Shown piece after piece: positions 8,558-16,149 of a stretch of 28,285 nucleotides of DNA. The DNA is from Fidelibacterota bacterium UBA7303 (lineage in GTDB: Bacteria > Fidelibacterota > Marinisomatia > Marinisomatales > UBA1611): positions 1 to 28,285 of the forward strand of contig DKQR01000114.1 of the NCBI GenBank assembly GCA_002471805.1, in the 5' to 3' direction. The translations under genes were made by a program, and so were the position numbers. Below the pieces are notes generated by a model. That model was not told the DNA's origin and searched no databases. It saw only the letters and a program-made list of their open reading frames with translations. Position 1 is the stretch's first letter. Each line of letters opens with the position of its first letter.

Positions 8558-9301
8558 ATGAATGTAATTGACCAATTATTGGACACCATCTCGAAAAAGG
8601 GGGCTGCCTACGCAACCCTGATTGATCCGGATAAAAAAAACGACACTACGATCGAATCCAGTGTTGCTGCGGCAAATGAATCGGATGTGGATGCCCTGTT
8701 TGTGGGCGGCAGTTTGATGATGGATGGTCGTTATACAGAGCGGGTGAAACGAATCAAAGATGCCGCCCGGATCCCGGTAATATTTTTTCCGGGAGGTGTC
8801 GGGCAATTAAACTCCCACTATGATGCTATGTTGTTTATGTCTGTCATTTCCGGACGAAATCCCCACTATCTCATAGGTGAGCAGGTAATCGCTGCTCCCG
8901 TTGTAAAGGATCTAGGCATTGAAACCATCGCCACCGGCTATATGATCCTGGATGGCGGTGCCGGGTCAACAGTGGAATTCATGAGTGGTACAAGGCCCAT
9001 ACCTATGAACCGGCCGGATATTGCCGTAGCCCATGCCCTTGCCGGGCAGTACCTGGGAATGGAACTGATCTACCTGGAAGCAGGAAGCGGTGCCAAAAAA
9101 CCCGTTGAGGTTGATATTATTAAACAGGTTAATGAAGCGGTGGATATTCCCCTGATCGTTGGCGGTGGGATCCGTACACCCACAGCTGCAGCCGAACGGG
9201 TAGCGGCCGGGGCAGCAATTATTGTAACGGGTACGGTTATCGAAAAGAATTTATCGTTGATGAAAGAATTTGCTGATGCGATTCACTGGAAAAAACTATG
9301 A
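8558..9301 (+). CDS. Geranylgeranylglyceryl phosphate synthase-like prenyltransferase (GGGPS/PcrB family)
   Basis: 247 residues from the ATG at 8558, 1 nt after the gcvH stop. An ATG at 8537 inside gcvH would add seven residues (MKNSYPD) but lacks family similarity. The TIM-barrel phosphate-binding signatures are present: YATLIDPDK near the N-terminus (19-26), YLEAGSGA (172-179), VGGGIRTP (201-208) and TGTVIE (224-229), all hallmarks of the GGGPS/PcrB family. Characterised members join sn-glycerol-1-phosphate to a polyprenyl diphosphate, the first committed step of archaeal ether lipids; bacterial relatives use geranylgeranyl or heptaprenyl chains. It overlaps gmhA by 4 nt (ATGA). Chain length and end product cannot be read from sequence; a G1P dehydrogenase and DGGGP synthase are not in the window. 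Confidence 0.92.
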   Translation: MNVIDQLLDTISKKGAAYATLIDPDKKNDTTIESSVAAANESDVDALFVGGSLMMDGRYTERVKRIKDAARIPVIFFPGGVGQLNSHYDAMLFMSVISGRNPHYLIGEQVIAAPVVKDLGIETIATGYMILDGGAGSTVEFMSGTRPIPMNRPDIAVAHALAGQYLGMELIYLEAGSGAKKPVEVDIIKQVNEAVDIPLIVGGGIRTPTAAAERVAAGAAIIVTGTVIEKNLSLMKEFADAIHWKKL

Positions 9302-9870
9302 TAGAAAAAATAAAGAAACAGATCCTGGGAAGTGCCGCTGTAAAAGAGAATATGGCGGAGGCCTGTGTGGCTGATATGGAAGCGGCAGCAATTATCATGA
9401 TTGGCTGTATAAAAAACGGGGGAAAAATCCTGTGGTGCGGCAATGGCGGGAGTGCCGGCGATGCCCAGCACCTGGCAACTGAACTCATGGGCGGTATGAC
9501 CAGCCATGATCGCAAACCCATTCCCTCGATCGCCCTGACCACAGACACTTCTTTTTTGACGGCCTGGGCCAATGATACTGATTTTGAGTCTATATTTTCC
9601 AGACAGGTCCAGGGGCTGGGCCGCGAAGGGGATGTACTTGTGGGCATCTCCACCAGCGGGAATTCGGAGAATGTTATTGCTGCTGTTAAACAGGCCAAAT
9701 ACAAAGAATTAAAGACCATTGTTTTCACAGGAAAATCCGGCGGAAGGATGGCAGGTCTGGCGGATGTCACTATTCATGTTCCCAGCGAGGATACCCAACG
9801 CATCCAGGAAGGGCATATTATGACTGGACAGATCCTGTGCGGACTGGTGGAAGATACCTTTATGGATTAG
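9298..9870 (+). CDS. gmhA: Sedoheptulose 7-phosphate (phosphoheptose) isomerase
   Basis: 190 residues, a SIS-domain protein of GmhA length. GmhA converts sedoheptulose 7-phosphate to D-glycero-manno-heptose 7-phosphate, the first step toward ADP-heptose for the LPS inner core. Motifs: CGNGGSAGDAQHLATEL (about 47-63), the TTDTSFLTAWAND segment, STSGNSENV (about 119-127) and the C-terminal EGHIMTGQILCGLVE helix, which supplies metal or substrate ligands in known structures. The SIS fold alone could be DiaA, but the combination of these motifs fits GmhA. The start codon overlaps the GGGPS stop (ATGA), indicating coupling. The later heptose genes (hldE, gmhB) are not in the window. Confidence 0.93.
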   Translation: MIEKIKKQILGSAAVKENMAEACVADMEAAAIIMIGCIKNGGKILWCGNGGSAGDAQHLATELMGGMTSHDRKPIPSIALTTDTSFLTAWANDTDFESIFSRQVQGLGREGDVLVGISTSGNSENVIAAVKQAKYKELKTIVFTGKSGGRMAGLADVTIHVPSEDTQRIQEGHIMTGQILCGLVEDTFMD

Positions 9871-9871
9871 A

Positions 9872-10759
9872 ATGGAGACTCATTTCCAGGATTATTTGAC
9901 AATGCTACGGGTGGAGCGGAATGTGTCCCCGCAAACCCTGGATGCCTATCAAAGAGACGTTGGGAAATATTTGTCTTTTTTAGAGGGCCAAAACGTCTCA
10001 TCTTTGGATAGTATTTCCCAGATGCATATCCGGGAATATATTCGTTCCCTGAATGCAGCAGGCCTGTCTCCCGCCAGTGTGGCCCGCAATTTTTCATCGA
10101 TAAAAACCTATCATAAGTATTTGTCAGCAGAAAATCTGTTGAAAAATAATCCGACTCTGGTGTTAAGCAGTCCAAAAATTCCCAAAAAACTTCCAGATGT
10201 GCTCTCCGTTACGGATGTAGAAGCAATTATAGAGGCTATAGAACCTGACTCCCAGTTTGGTATTCGGGACAGGGCTATCATCGAGATCCTCTATTCCTGC
10301 GGCCTACGGGTATCTGAAATATGTGATCTGAAAATCGCTAATCTGTTTTTGGATGATGATTTGATCCGTGTCATGGGCAAAGGCTCAAAAGAACGGCTGA
10401 TACCCATTGGTGATAAAGCAAACCAGAACCTAAATGAATACTTGAAACATACTCGCCCTATCCTTAACAGGAAAACTGGTTCCAGCGTAGTATTTTTAAG
10501 CCGGAATGGTAAACCATTGACCCGGGCAATGATAAATAAAATTCTCAAAAAATGGCAAAAAGCGGCAGGGATAAAAAAACATGTGTCTCCGCATACCCTG
10601 CGTCATTCTTTTGCCACACATCTTTTGGAAGGAGGTGCTGATCTTCGATTTGTACAAGCCCTGCTGGGGCATACGGATATTTCCACTACGCAGATCTATA
10701 CCCATCTTGATAAACATACTTTAAAAGAAGTGTATAAAACACATCACCCTCGGAGCTGA
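9872..10759 (+). CDS. xerD: Tyrosine recombinase of the XerC/XerD family
   Basis: 295 residues, the normal length for Xer recombinases, which resolve chromosome dimers at dif during division. N-terminal SAM-like core-binding domain about 1-90; catalytic domain about 105-295. The catalytic set is complete: Arg146 (CGLRVSEI), Lys170 (GKGSKERLIP), His241 and Arg244 (HTLRHSFATHLL), His267 (LLGHTDISTTQIY) and nucleophile Tyr276. It begins one base after the gmhA stop and is 2 nt from the next gene, i.e. inside the housekeeping operon with no integrase-like surroundings, which argues against a phage or transposon integrase. XerD rather than XerC is a guess; only one Xer protein is in the window. 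Confidence 0.92.
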   Translation: METHFQDYLTMLRVERNVSPQTLDAYQRDVGKYLSFLEGQNVSSLDSISQMHIREYIRSLNAAGLSPASVARNFSSIKTYHKYLSAENLLKNNPTLVLSSPKIPKKLPDVLSVTDVEAIIEAIEPDSQFGIRDRAIIEILYSCGLRVSEICDLKIANLFLDDDLIRVMGKGSKERLIPIGDKANQNLNEYLKHTRPILNRKTGSSVVFLSRNGKPLTRAMINKILKKWQKAAGIKKHVSPHTLRHSFATHLLEGGADLRFVQALLGHTDISTTQIYTHLDKHTLKEVYKTHHPRS

Positions 10760-10761
10760 TT

Positions 10762-11397
10762 TTGTTATTTCGCCTGCCGCTGGAAGCACTGGTGCTTTTG
10801 ATCCCAACATTGGTGTTTGCCTTGTCCTTCCATGAATTTGCCCACGCCTGGATGGCAGCCAAGTGCGGAGATAATACCGCTGCCAGAATGGGCAGGCTGA
10901 CCCTGAATCCCCTGGCACACCTGGATGTAATGGGTTCATTGATGATTCTTTTTGCTGGTTTTGGCTGGGCCAAGCCGGTTCCAGTGGACAGCCGGTTTCT
11001 CAGGAATCCCAGAACCGATATGATGAAAGTGGCTGCTGCAGGCCCGGCTTCCAATATTTTACTGGCTATGGCCGGCGGCATGATACTTCGATTTTTGAAT
11101 GGTACTGGTCTGTTGACAGAAATAATCCTGATTCTAATCATTTATTTTACCCGGATCAATATTGCCCTGGCTGTGTTCAATATGATTCCTATCGCTCCCT
11201 TAGATGGTTCTCAAATATTTTCCGGGTATCTTATGAAACACAACCCTGAACTGGCGTGGAAAATCCAGGCCTACGGCCCCCAGGTTTTATTTGGACTTAT
11301 TCTTTTTGGTTATTTCACGGGATTTTCCATCATTTGGATGGTGATGGAACCGTTTGTGAGTTTTTTCATGCTCCTATTCGCCGGCATAGCTATATAA
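10762..11397 (+). CDS. M50 (site-2 protease family) membrane metalloprotease
   Basis: 211 residues from a TTG at 10762, supported by a GGAG ribosome-binding site at 10752-10755 inside the end of xerD; no better ATG exists near it. The protein is nearly all membrane helices. The zinc motif HEFAH (24-28) lies in the first helix and the second conserved motif NMIPIAPLDG (140-149, Asp148 as third ligand) in a later one; GPASNILLA (94-102) is also family typical. No PDZ domain, so it belongs to the small minimal S2P group (Rv1735/YwhC-like) rather than RseP. Such enzymes cleave within membranes, but substrates of this group are generally unknown. A 41-residue membrane peptide gene follows after 4 nt. 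Confidence 0.9.
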   Translation: MLFRLPLEALVLLIPTLVFALSFHEFAHAWMAAKCGDNTAARMGRLTLNPLAHLDVMGSLMILFAGFGWAKPVPVDSRFLRNPRTDMMKVAAAGPASNILLAMAGGMILRFLNGTGLLTEIILILIIYFTRINIALAVFNMIPIAPLDGSQIFSGYLMKHNPELAWKIQAYGPQVLFGLILFGYFTGFSIIWMVMEPFVSFFMLLFAGIAI

Positions 11398-11401
11398 ACG
11401 A

Positions 11402-11527
11402 ATGGGTTATTTCCGCCATATTCTATCCGACAGGAGCAAGAAAGGAAGATCTATATGGTGGCTATTCACCATGCTGTTTTTTGTTTTGTTCTTAATATTT
11501 TACCTGAACCAGATTGCAACTAATTAG
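11402..11527 (+). CDS. Small single-pass membrane peptide, 41 residues
   Basis: ATG at 11402 to TAG at 11525-11527. The peptide has a basic N-terminal half (MGYFRHILSDRSKKGRS), a membrane helix rich in Trp, Phe, Leu and Ile (about residues 19-35), and a short polar tail ending NQIATN. It fills the space between the M50 protease (4 nt upstream) and ftcD (3 nt downstream) almost exactly, matching the tight spacing of the whole operon. The basic N-terminus followed by a single hydrophobic stretch predicts an N-in orientation. No clear ribosome-binding site, but several neighbours also lack one. I do not recognise a family; function unknown. It could be a small regulator, or a partner of the adjacent membrane protease. 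A chance frame remains possible. Confidence 0.6.
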   Translation: MGYFRHILSDRSKKGRSIWWLFTMLFFVLFLIFYLNQIATN

Positions 11528-11530
11528 CAA

Positions 11531-13231
11531 ATGTTAAGACTTGTGGAATGCGTACCCAATTTTTCTGAAGGGAAGAATGCAGCGAAAATTGATAATATTG
11601 TCAGTCAAATGGCTTCCGTTTCAGGGGTCACGATTCTTGATGTTGACCCGGGTGCCGATACCAATCGTACAGTTGTTACCATGGTCGGCACGCCAGAAGC
11701 CATAGGAAAAGGAGCATTCCGGGGAATTAAACGAGCATCTGAAATTATAGATATGAGCCACCATAATGGAACACATCCCCGGATGGGGGCAACAGATGTT
11801 TGTCCCTTTATTCCGGTGAGCGGTGTGTCAGATGAAGAATGTATAGAATTATCCAAGCAAGTTGGAAAACGGGTAGGAGATGAGCTGGGCATTCCGGTTT
11901 ATTTATATGAAAAATCTGCCCGGAAACCGGATCGTCTAAAACTTCCCAATATAAGAATTGGCGAGTACGAGGGGTTGGCTAAAAAATTGAAGAATGATAA
12001 CTGGAAACCGGATTTTGGTCCCGCAAAATTACACGTTAAAGCTGGTGCGACAGTTATGGGTTGCCGTGAGTTTTTAATCGCTTATAATATTAATCTCAAT
12101 ACGAAAGATCACCGATTGGCTACAGATATTGCCTTCGAATTAAGAGAAGTGGGTAGAAGTAAACGAATTTCAAATCCTAAATCAAAAAATTTATTGGATG
12201 GTGAGATTGTCCGTCACGATGACGGTAAACCAGTAAAAGTCCCGGGTATGTTCAAAGATGTAAAAGCGATTGGCTGGTATGTAGATATTTTTAACCGAGC
12301 CCAGATTTCCATAAATTTCAACAATTATAAAGTATCAACTATCCACGATGTTTTTGATGAGGCCTGTCGACTTGCTAATGATCGCGGTGTTCGTGTAACA
12401 GGAAGCGAATTGGTGGGGTTGATCCCGCTGGAAGCAATGCTCATGGCAGGAAAACATTACTTGAAGAAACAGAATCGTTCTCTGGGAGTTCCAGTGAAAG
12501 ATATTGTGGAATGTGCTGTTCAATCCCTGGGACTCAATGATGTAACTAAATTTAACCCTAGTGAAAAAATCATAGATTATGCCGTGAAAAAAGAAGATCG
12601 TCCTTTAAGATCATTGGTGGAAAATGAATTTGTAGAAGAACTTTCCACCAACAGCCCAGCACCTGGCGGTGGGAGCGTGTCTGCCTTGGCAGGTTCATTG
12701 GGAGCTGCATTATCTTCTATGGTAGCCGCATTGACCCATGAGAAAAAGGGAATGCTGGACATTAAGCCGGAAATGGATGAGATCGGTGTGGAAGCCCAAG
12801 AACTGAAAGATCAGCTGGCATTCCTGGTGGATGAAGATACAGAAGCATTTAATCAAGTGATGGAAGCTAATCGTCTTCCCGCAAATGACGAGAAAGAAAA
12901 GAAAGTAAAAGTAAAAGCGGTCGCTACTGCGAATAAATATGCGATTGATATACCTATGGAAACAGCAGAAAAATGTTTTCGTGTGATCGAATTAACGAAC
13001 ACTCTTGTGGAAAAAGGGAATCCCAATTCTGTCTCCGACGCCGGTGTTGCTGCGGAAGTCGCTCTCGCCGGTGTCCGCGGCGGATGCATGAATGTACTGA
13101 TTAACTTGAATGGTATAGATGATCAAGAATATCGCAATAAGAAAAGAACCGCCGTTGAAACTCTTATCAAAAAGGCGGAATCCCTGCACCAGACTGTTTT
13201 TAATAAAACAATGAAACGGATAGATGATTAG
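11531..13231 (+). CDS. ftcD: Bifunctional glutamate formimidoyltransferase / formimidoyltetrahydrofolate cyclodeaminase
   Basis: 566 residues, two fused enzymes. The N-terminal formiminotransferase (about 1-300) starts LVECVPNFSEGKN and has VDPGADTNRTVVT and the catalytic-loop segment HHNGTHPRMGATDVCPF; it moves the formimino group of N-formiminoglutamate to tetrahydrofolate. The C-terminal cyclodeaminase (about 365-566, FchA-like) has FVEELSTNSPAPGGGSVSA (PAPGGGS at 376-382) and converts 5-formimino-THF to 5,10-methenyl-THF plus ammonia. The fusion resembles the vertebrate FTCD layout. The pathway is the last step of histidine degradation, feeding one-carbon folate metabolism, yet no hutH, hutU or hutI is nearby. 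The stop overlaps the mutL start by 8 nt. Confidence 0.94.
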   Translation: MLRLVECVPNFSEGKNAAKIDNIVSQMASVSGVTILDVDPGADTNRTVVTMVGTPEAIGKGAFRGIKRASEIIDMSHHNGTHPRMGATDVCPFIPVSGVSDEECIELSKQVGKRVGDELGIPVYLYEKSARKPDRLKLPNIRIGEYEGLAKKLKNDNWKPDFGPAKLHVKAGATVMGCREFLIAYNINLNTKDHRLATDIAFELREVGRSKRISNPKSKNLLDGEIVRHDDGKPVKVPGMFKDVKAIGWYVDIFNRAQISINFNNYKVSTIHDVFDEACRLANDRGVRVTGSELVGLIPLEAMLMAGKHYLKKQNRSLGVPVKDIVECAVQSLGLNDVTKFNPSEKIIDYAVKKEDRPLRSLVENEFVEELSTNSPAPGGGSVSALAGSLGAALSSMVAALTHEKKGMLDIKPEMDEIGVEAQELKDQLAFLVDEDTEAFNQVMEANRLPANDEKEKKVKVKAVATANKYAIDIPMETAEKCFRVIELTNTLVEKGNPNSVSDAGVAAEVALAGVRGGCMNVLINLNGIDDQEYRNKKRTAVETLIKKAESLHQTVFNKTMKRIDD

Positions 13232-15014
13232 AGCTTTACCCGAGGACCTGCGCAACAAAATTGCTGCCGGGGAGGTAGTGGAACGACCGGCCTCCGTGGT
13301 CAAGGAACTCATGGAGAACAGCCTGGACGCCGGAGCGACAGAAATATTGGTTGTGGTGGAAAAAGGAGGGCATCAGACCATCCAGGTGAGGGATAACGGC
13401 TGCGGTATGGCGCCGGAACAGCTTCCGGCTTCAGTGATGCGCTATCACACCAGTAAATTATCTACCTTGGATGATCTTTTTTCCATAGAAACACTTGGTT
13501 TTCGCGGAGAGGCATTGGCCAGTATTGCCTCTGTAGCTGAAATTTCCATTTTATCCAGCAATGGCAATGGGGAAGGAGCGGAACTTTTCATCCGCAACGG
13601 GCAGCCCGATGATGTACAGCCTGCAGCGGTGATCGGTGGTACGGAGGTTACCATTCGTAACCTGTTCCACAATACACCGGCCCGGAAAAAATTCATGAAG
13701 ACACCTCGAACTGAACTGCGAAAAGTAGTAGATGTGGTGCGCAGGTTTGGCCTGGGATTTCCGGAAATATCTTTTAAACTGGTTTCAGACGGCCGTGATA
13801 TTTTTCATATAGATGCGGAAAACCTGGAACAACGGATCGACCACCTGCTGGACCCCACCTATTCCAGGAACTTGCTGCCCCTGACCTTGGTAAAAGGAGA
13901 TTACGCAATATCCGGCTTTGTGGGCAGCCTGAACCTGGTGCGTAAACGCCCCGGGGAGCAATACCTGTTTTTGAACCGGCGGTTTATTAAAGACCGACTG
14001 CTGAATTCTGCGGTTTATAAAGCTTATGAATCGTTGGTGAAGCGCGGTGAATACCCGTTTTTTGTCCTGAACTTGATTGTTCCTCCTGACCAGATCGACG
14101 TGAATGTTCATCCCATGAAAACAGAGGTGCGCTTCAAAGACGAATGGCGGGTTTTCAATATTTTAAAATCAGGTGTAGCTGAATCACTGGGCAGTCTGTT
14201 GAGCACTATCCCTGATTTAAAGCAGACAGAAAGGCAATATGGAGACCCTGCTGGCCGGGGAGGGCTGTTTTCAGGGAGTTCTCTGCGGATATCCGGCGAA
14301 CCTGATGGTCCTGACCCCAATCAATCCACTATAACATTTTCTAAAGCACAGGGTGTTTCAGAACCTTCAACCCAGCCAAACCTGCAGCGGGCCAAGGAAT
14401 ATGTATCACGGTTGGCAGAAACACCTTTTGATGAACAGGAACCCATTGCAACTGAAAATATCTGGCAAATACATAAAAAATATATTCTTTCTGAGATCAA
14501 CAGCGGTCTGGTGATTATTGACCAGCACGTGGCCCATGAACGGGTGCTTTATGAAGAAGCATTAGCTGCTTTTGAAACCACAGCCATGGCTTCCCAGACA
14601 TTGTTATTTTCCGAACTTATTGAATTCTCACCGGACGATTTTGACAATTTGCTGAATATTCTGCCTTACCTGGAAAGGATTGGATTCAAAGTTAAAAAAG
14701 AAAGCGATTCATCGATCCGTATCCTGGCCATTCCATCGGGTATGGGCTGGGGAAATGAGCGCCAGGTGATTCGGGAGATCATCGATCATTTTCTGGAAGA
14801 ACGCAAACATTACAGTTCCCACCAGGAAGGTCTGGCGGCCAGTTTTGCCTGCAAGGCTGCGGTAAAGGCCGGGGATGAGTTAAGCCGGGAGGAAATGCAG
14901 GAACTGGTAAACAGGCTGTTTGCTACGGAACATCCCTATTTTTGTCCCCACGGCCGTCCCATTATTGTCCAGCTTTCCCTGGATGAACTGGACGGGCGCT
15001 TCGAGCGGCATTAA
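13224..15014 (+). CDS. mutL: DNA mismatch repair protein MutL (endonuclease-type)
   Basis: 596 residues. The N-terminal GHKL ATPase begins RALPEDLRNKIAAGEVVERP and holds the catalytic Glu28 and Asn32 (KELMENSLDAGAT), VRDNGCGM and TLGFRGEALASI. A variable linker (about 335-400) leads to the C-terminal dimerisation domain with the endonuclease motif DQHVAHERVLYE (433-444), ACKAAVKAGDEL and CPHGRPIIV. The motif is the DQHA(x)2E(x)4E metal site with Ala replaced by Val at its fourth position; Glu439 and Glu444 are intact. MutL of this type nicks DNA itself, as in organisms without MutH. The ATG at 13224 overlaps the ftcD end by 8 nt. The 3' end overlaps the convergent sixA-like gene by 4 nt, leaving no room for a terminator. 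Confidence 0.96.
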   Translation: MIRALPEDLRNKIAAGEVVERPASVVKELMENSLDAGATEILVVVEKGGHQTIQVRDNGCGMAPEQLPASVMRYHTSKLSTLDDLFSIETLGFRGEALASIASVAEISILSSNGNGEGAELFIRNGQPDDVQPAAVIGGTEVTIRNLFHNTPARKKFMKTPRTELRKVVDVVRRFGLGFPEISFKLVSDGRDIFHIDAENLEQRIDHLLDPTYSRNLLPLTLVKGDYAISGFVGSLNLVRKRPGEQYLFLNRRFIKDRLLNSAVYKAYESLVKRGEYPFFVLNLIVPPDQIDVNVHPMKTEVRFKDEWRVFNILKSGVAESLGSLLSTIPDLKQTERQYGDPAGRGGLFSGSSLRISGEPDGPDPNQSTITFSKAQGVSEPSTQPNLQRAKEYVSRLAETPFDEQEPIATENIWQIHKKYILSEINSGLVIIDQHVAHERVLYEEALAAFETTAMASQTLLFSELIEFSPDDFDNLLNILPYLERIGFKVKKESDSSIRILAIPSGMGWGNERQVIREIIDHFLEERKHYSSHQEGLAASFACKAAVKAGDELSREEMQELVNRLFATEHPYFCPHGRPIIVQLSLDELDGRFERH

Positions 15015-15502
15015 TCCAATTCCTTTGGCCGCGTAAGCCAGCGCAGGCTTCCCCGAGATGACCCCAAAGCACTCCAGGAATTGATATCAAAATCGATTCT
15101 GGCCATGGTGGCGGTGGGAAAGCGCAGGTAACCAGCATCCGTATATTGATAGATAAAAGAGGACATGGTTGGTTCATGGCCGGTAATGCAGACAGTATCA
15201 TAGCCGTCGTCCTGTTCACCTAAAACTGCCATCACAGTCCCCGGCGAAGCTCCGTACAGGTCCCGATCCAGGTTCAATTCTCGGTTCCAGCCGCCCGATT
15301 CAATAGCCAGCTGGGCCGTGGTATGGGCCCGCAGCGCCGTGGAAGAGATCACCCGGTCCGGTATATTGTCAATCTCCCGCAGGTAAAGGCCCATCCGTTT
15401 TGCTGCCTTGATGCCTCGATTGGCAACAGGGCGGTCGTGGTCCAGACTGTAACTTGCACTCCAGTCGGATTTACCATGGCGAAAAAGGATGACTGTTTTC
15501 AT
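15011..15502 (-). CDS. SixA-like histidine phosphatase
   Basis: 163 residues, histidine phosphatase (phosphoglycerate mutase-like) superfamily. The phosphohistidine loop is FRHGKSDW (Arg8, His9), followed by Arg58 (STALRAHTTA) and the second histidine in TGHEPT (His109), all in the order expected. The short length and the RHGKS/GHEPT pair match SixA, which dephosphorylates a phosphohistidine on phosphotransfer proteins. Its start overlaps the upstream cyclophilin stop (ATGA on the minus strand), so the two are translationally coupled. The target is unknown; related small phosphatases act on metabolites, so the SixA label is a family guess. Confidence 0.85.
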   Translation of the reverse strand: MKTVILFRHGKSDWSASYSLDHDRPVANRGIKAAKRMGLYLREIDNIPDRVISSTALRAHTTAQLAIESGGWNRELNLDRDLYGASPGTVMAVLGEQDDGYDTVCITGHEPTMSSFIYQYTDAGYLRFPTATMARIDFDINSWSALGSSRGSLRWLTRPKELD

Positions 15503-16083
15503 GTTTTTCTATTTATAACTTTTTCTATGTTAATGATTTTCACCGTTTTTTCCAGCATTTGCCCTGTTTCCGGAAGCTGCTGAATTTGGCGGACAAATTC
15601 CATGCCAGACACCACTTTTCCGAAAGCGGCAAAACCCTGGCCGTCAGGATTTCGTTTGCCGTCGAAATCCAGGTCGGGCTGGTCGTTGATGCAGATAAAA
15701 ATTTCTGAGCTGGCGGTTCCCGGCTCCAGGCGAGCCATGGAGATGGTACCGTCTTCGTGCCTGACCCCGGTTTCTGCCGTGGTTTCATGGATGATGGGAG
15801 GCAGTTCCAAAGGATGATTATCAAACCCCAGTCCGCCTTGGATGACCTGGATTTTCACATCATTGTTCGGCTGGTTTCCCATGTGTACTGCTCGGTAAAA
15901 ATGAGCATCCTCATACCTATTTTCATCCACGTAGCGTAAAAAGTTGGCAACCGTAATCGGAGCTTTTTCAGGGTAAAGTTCCACGCGGATAAGCCCTAGG
16001 TCCGTTTCCATTAAAACAAGGGGATGTTTTTGGCTGCTGCAGGATAAGAGCAGGCTTAGGAATGGAATCAGCAGGTTTTTCAT
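15499..16083 (-). CDS. Cyclophilin-type peptidyl-prolyl isomerase lipoprotein
   Basis: 194 residues. The N-terminus is a lipoprotein signal (LLLSC, Cys15 as acylation site), so the protein should be anchored in the envelope. The cyclophilin domain covers about 25-190: METDLGLIRVELYPEKAPITVANFL, the active-site strand with Arg in FYRAVH, GTISMARLEPGTASSEIFI and FAAFGKVVSGMEFV. Cyclophilins catalyse proline cis-trans isomerisation; an envelope-located one would help fold exported proteins. It lies 66 nt downstream of cutA on the minus strand and overlaps the sixA-like gene by 4 nt. The catalytic segment is somewhat divergent (FYRA instead of FHRV), so activity is likely but not certain. Confidence 0.9.
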   Translation of the reverse strand: MKNLLIPFLSLLLSCSSQKHPLVLMETDLGLIRVELYPEKAPITVANFLRYVDENRYEDAHFYRAVHMGNQPNNDVKIQVIQGGLGFDNHPLELPPIIHETTAETGVRHEDGTISMARLEPGTASSEIFICINDQPDLDFDGKRNPDGQGFAAFGKVVSGMEFVRQIQQLPETGQMLEKTVKIINIEKVINRKT

Positions 16084-16149
16084 CGGTGAATATTAATATG
16101 CTTACTTCGAAACTGGTCATTACGAAAACACTTCTGCAGATAACCTGGC

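Noticed and set aside
9237..9770. 177-codon open frame on the minus strand
   Set aside because: Antisense to gmhA, which has full SIS/GmhA motifs; composition typical of a shadow frame.
9872..10759. Tyrosine recombinase as a sign of an integrated mobile element
   Set aside because: It is of Xer length with all housekeeping features, embedded in a tight operon, with no attachment repeats, phage genes or tRNA nearby.
11256..11495. 79-codon plus-strand frame at the end of the M50 gene
   Set aside because: Out of frame with the protease and overlapping both it and the better-supported 41-residue peptide; no sensible start or composition.
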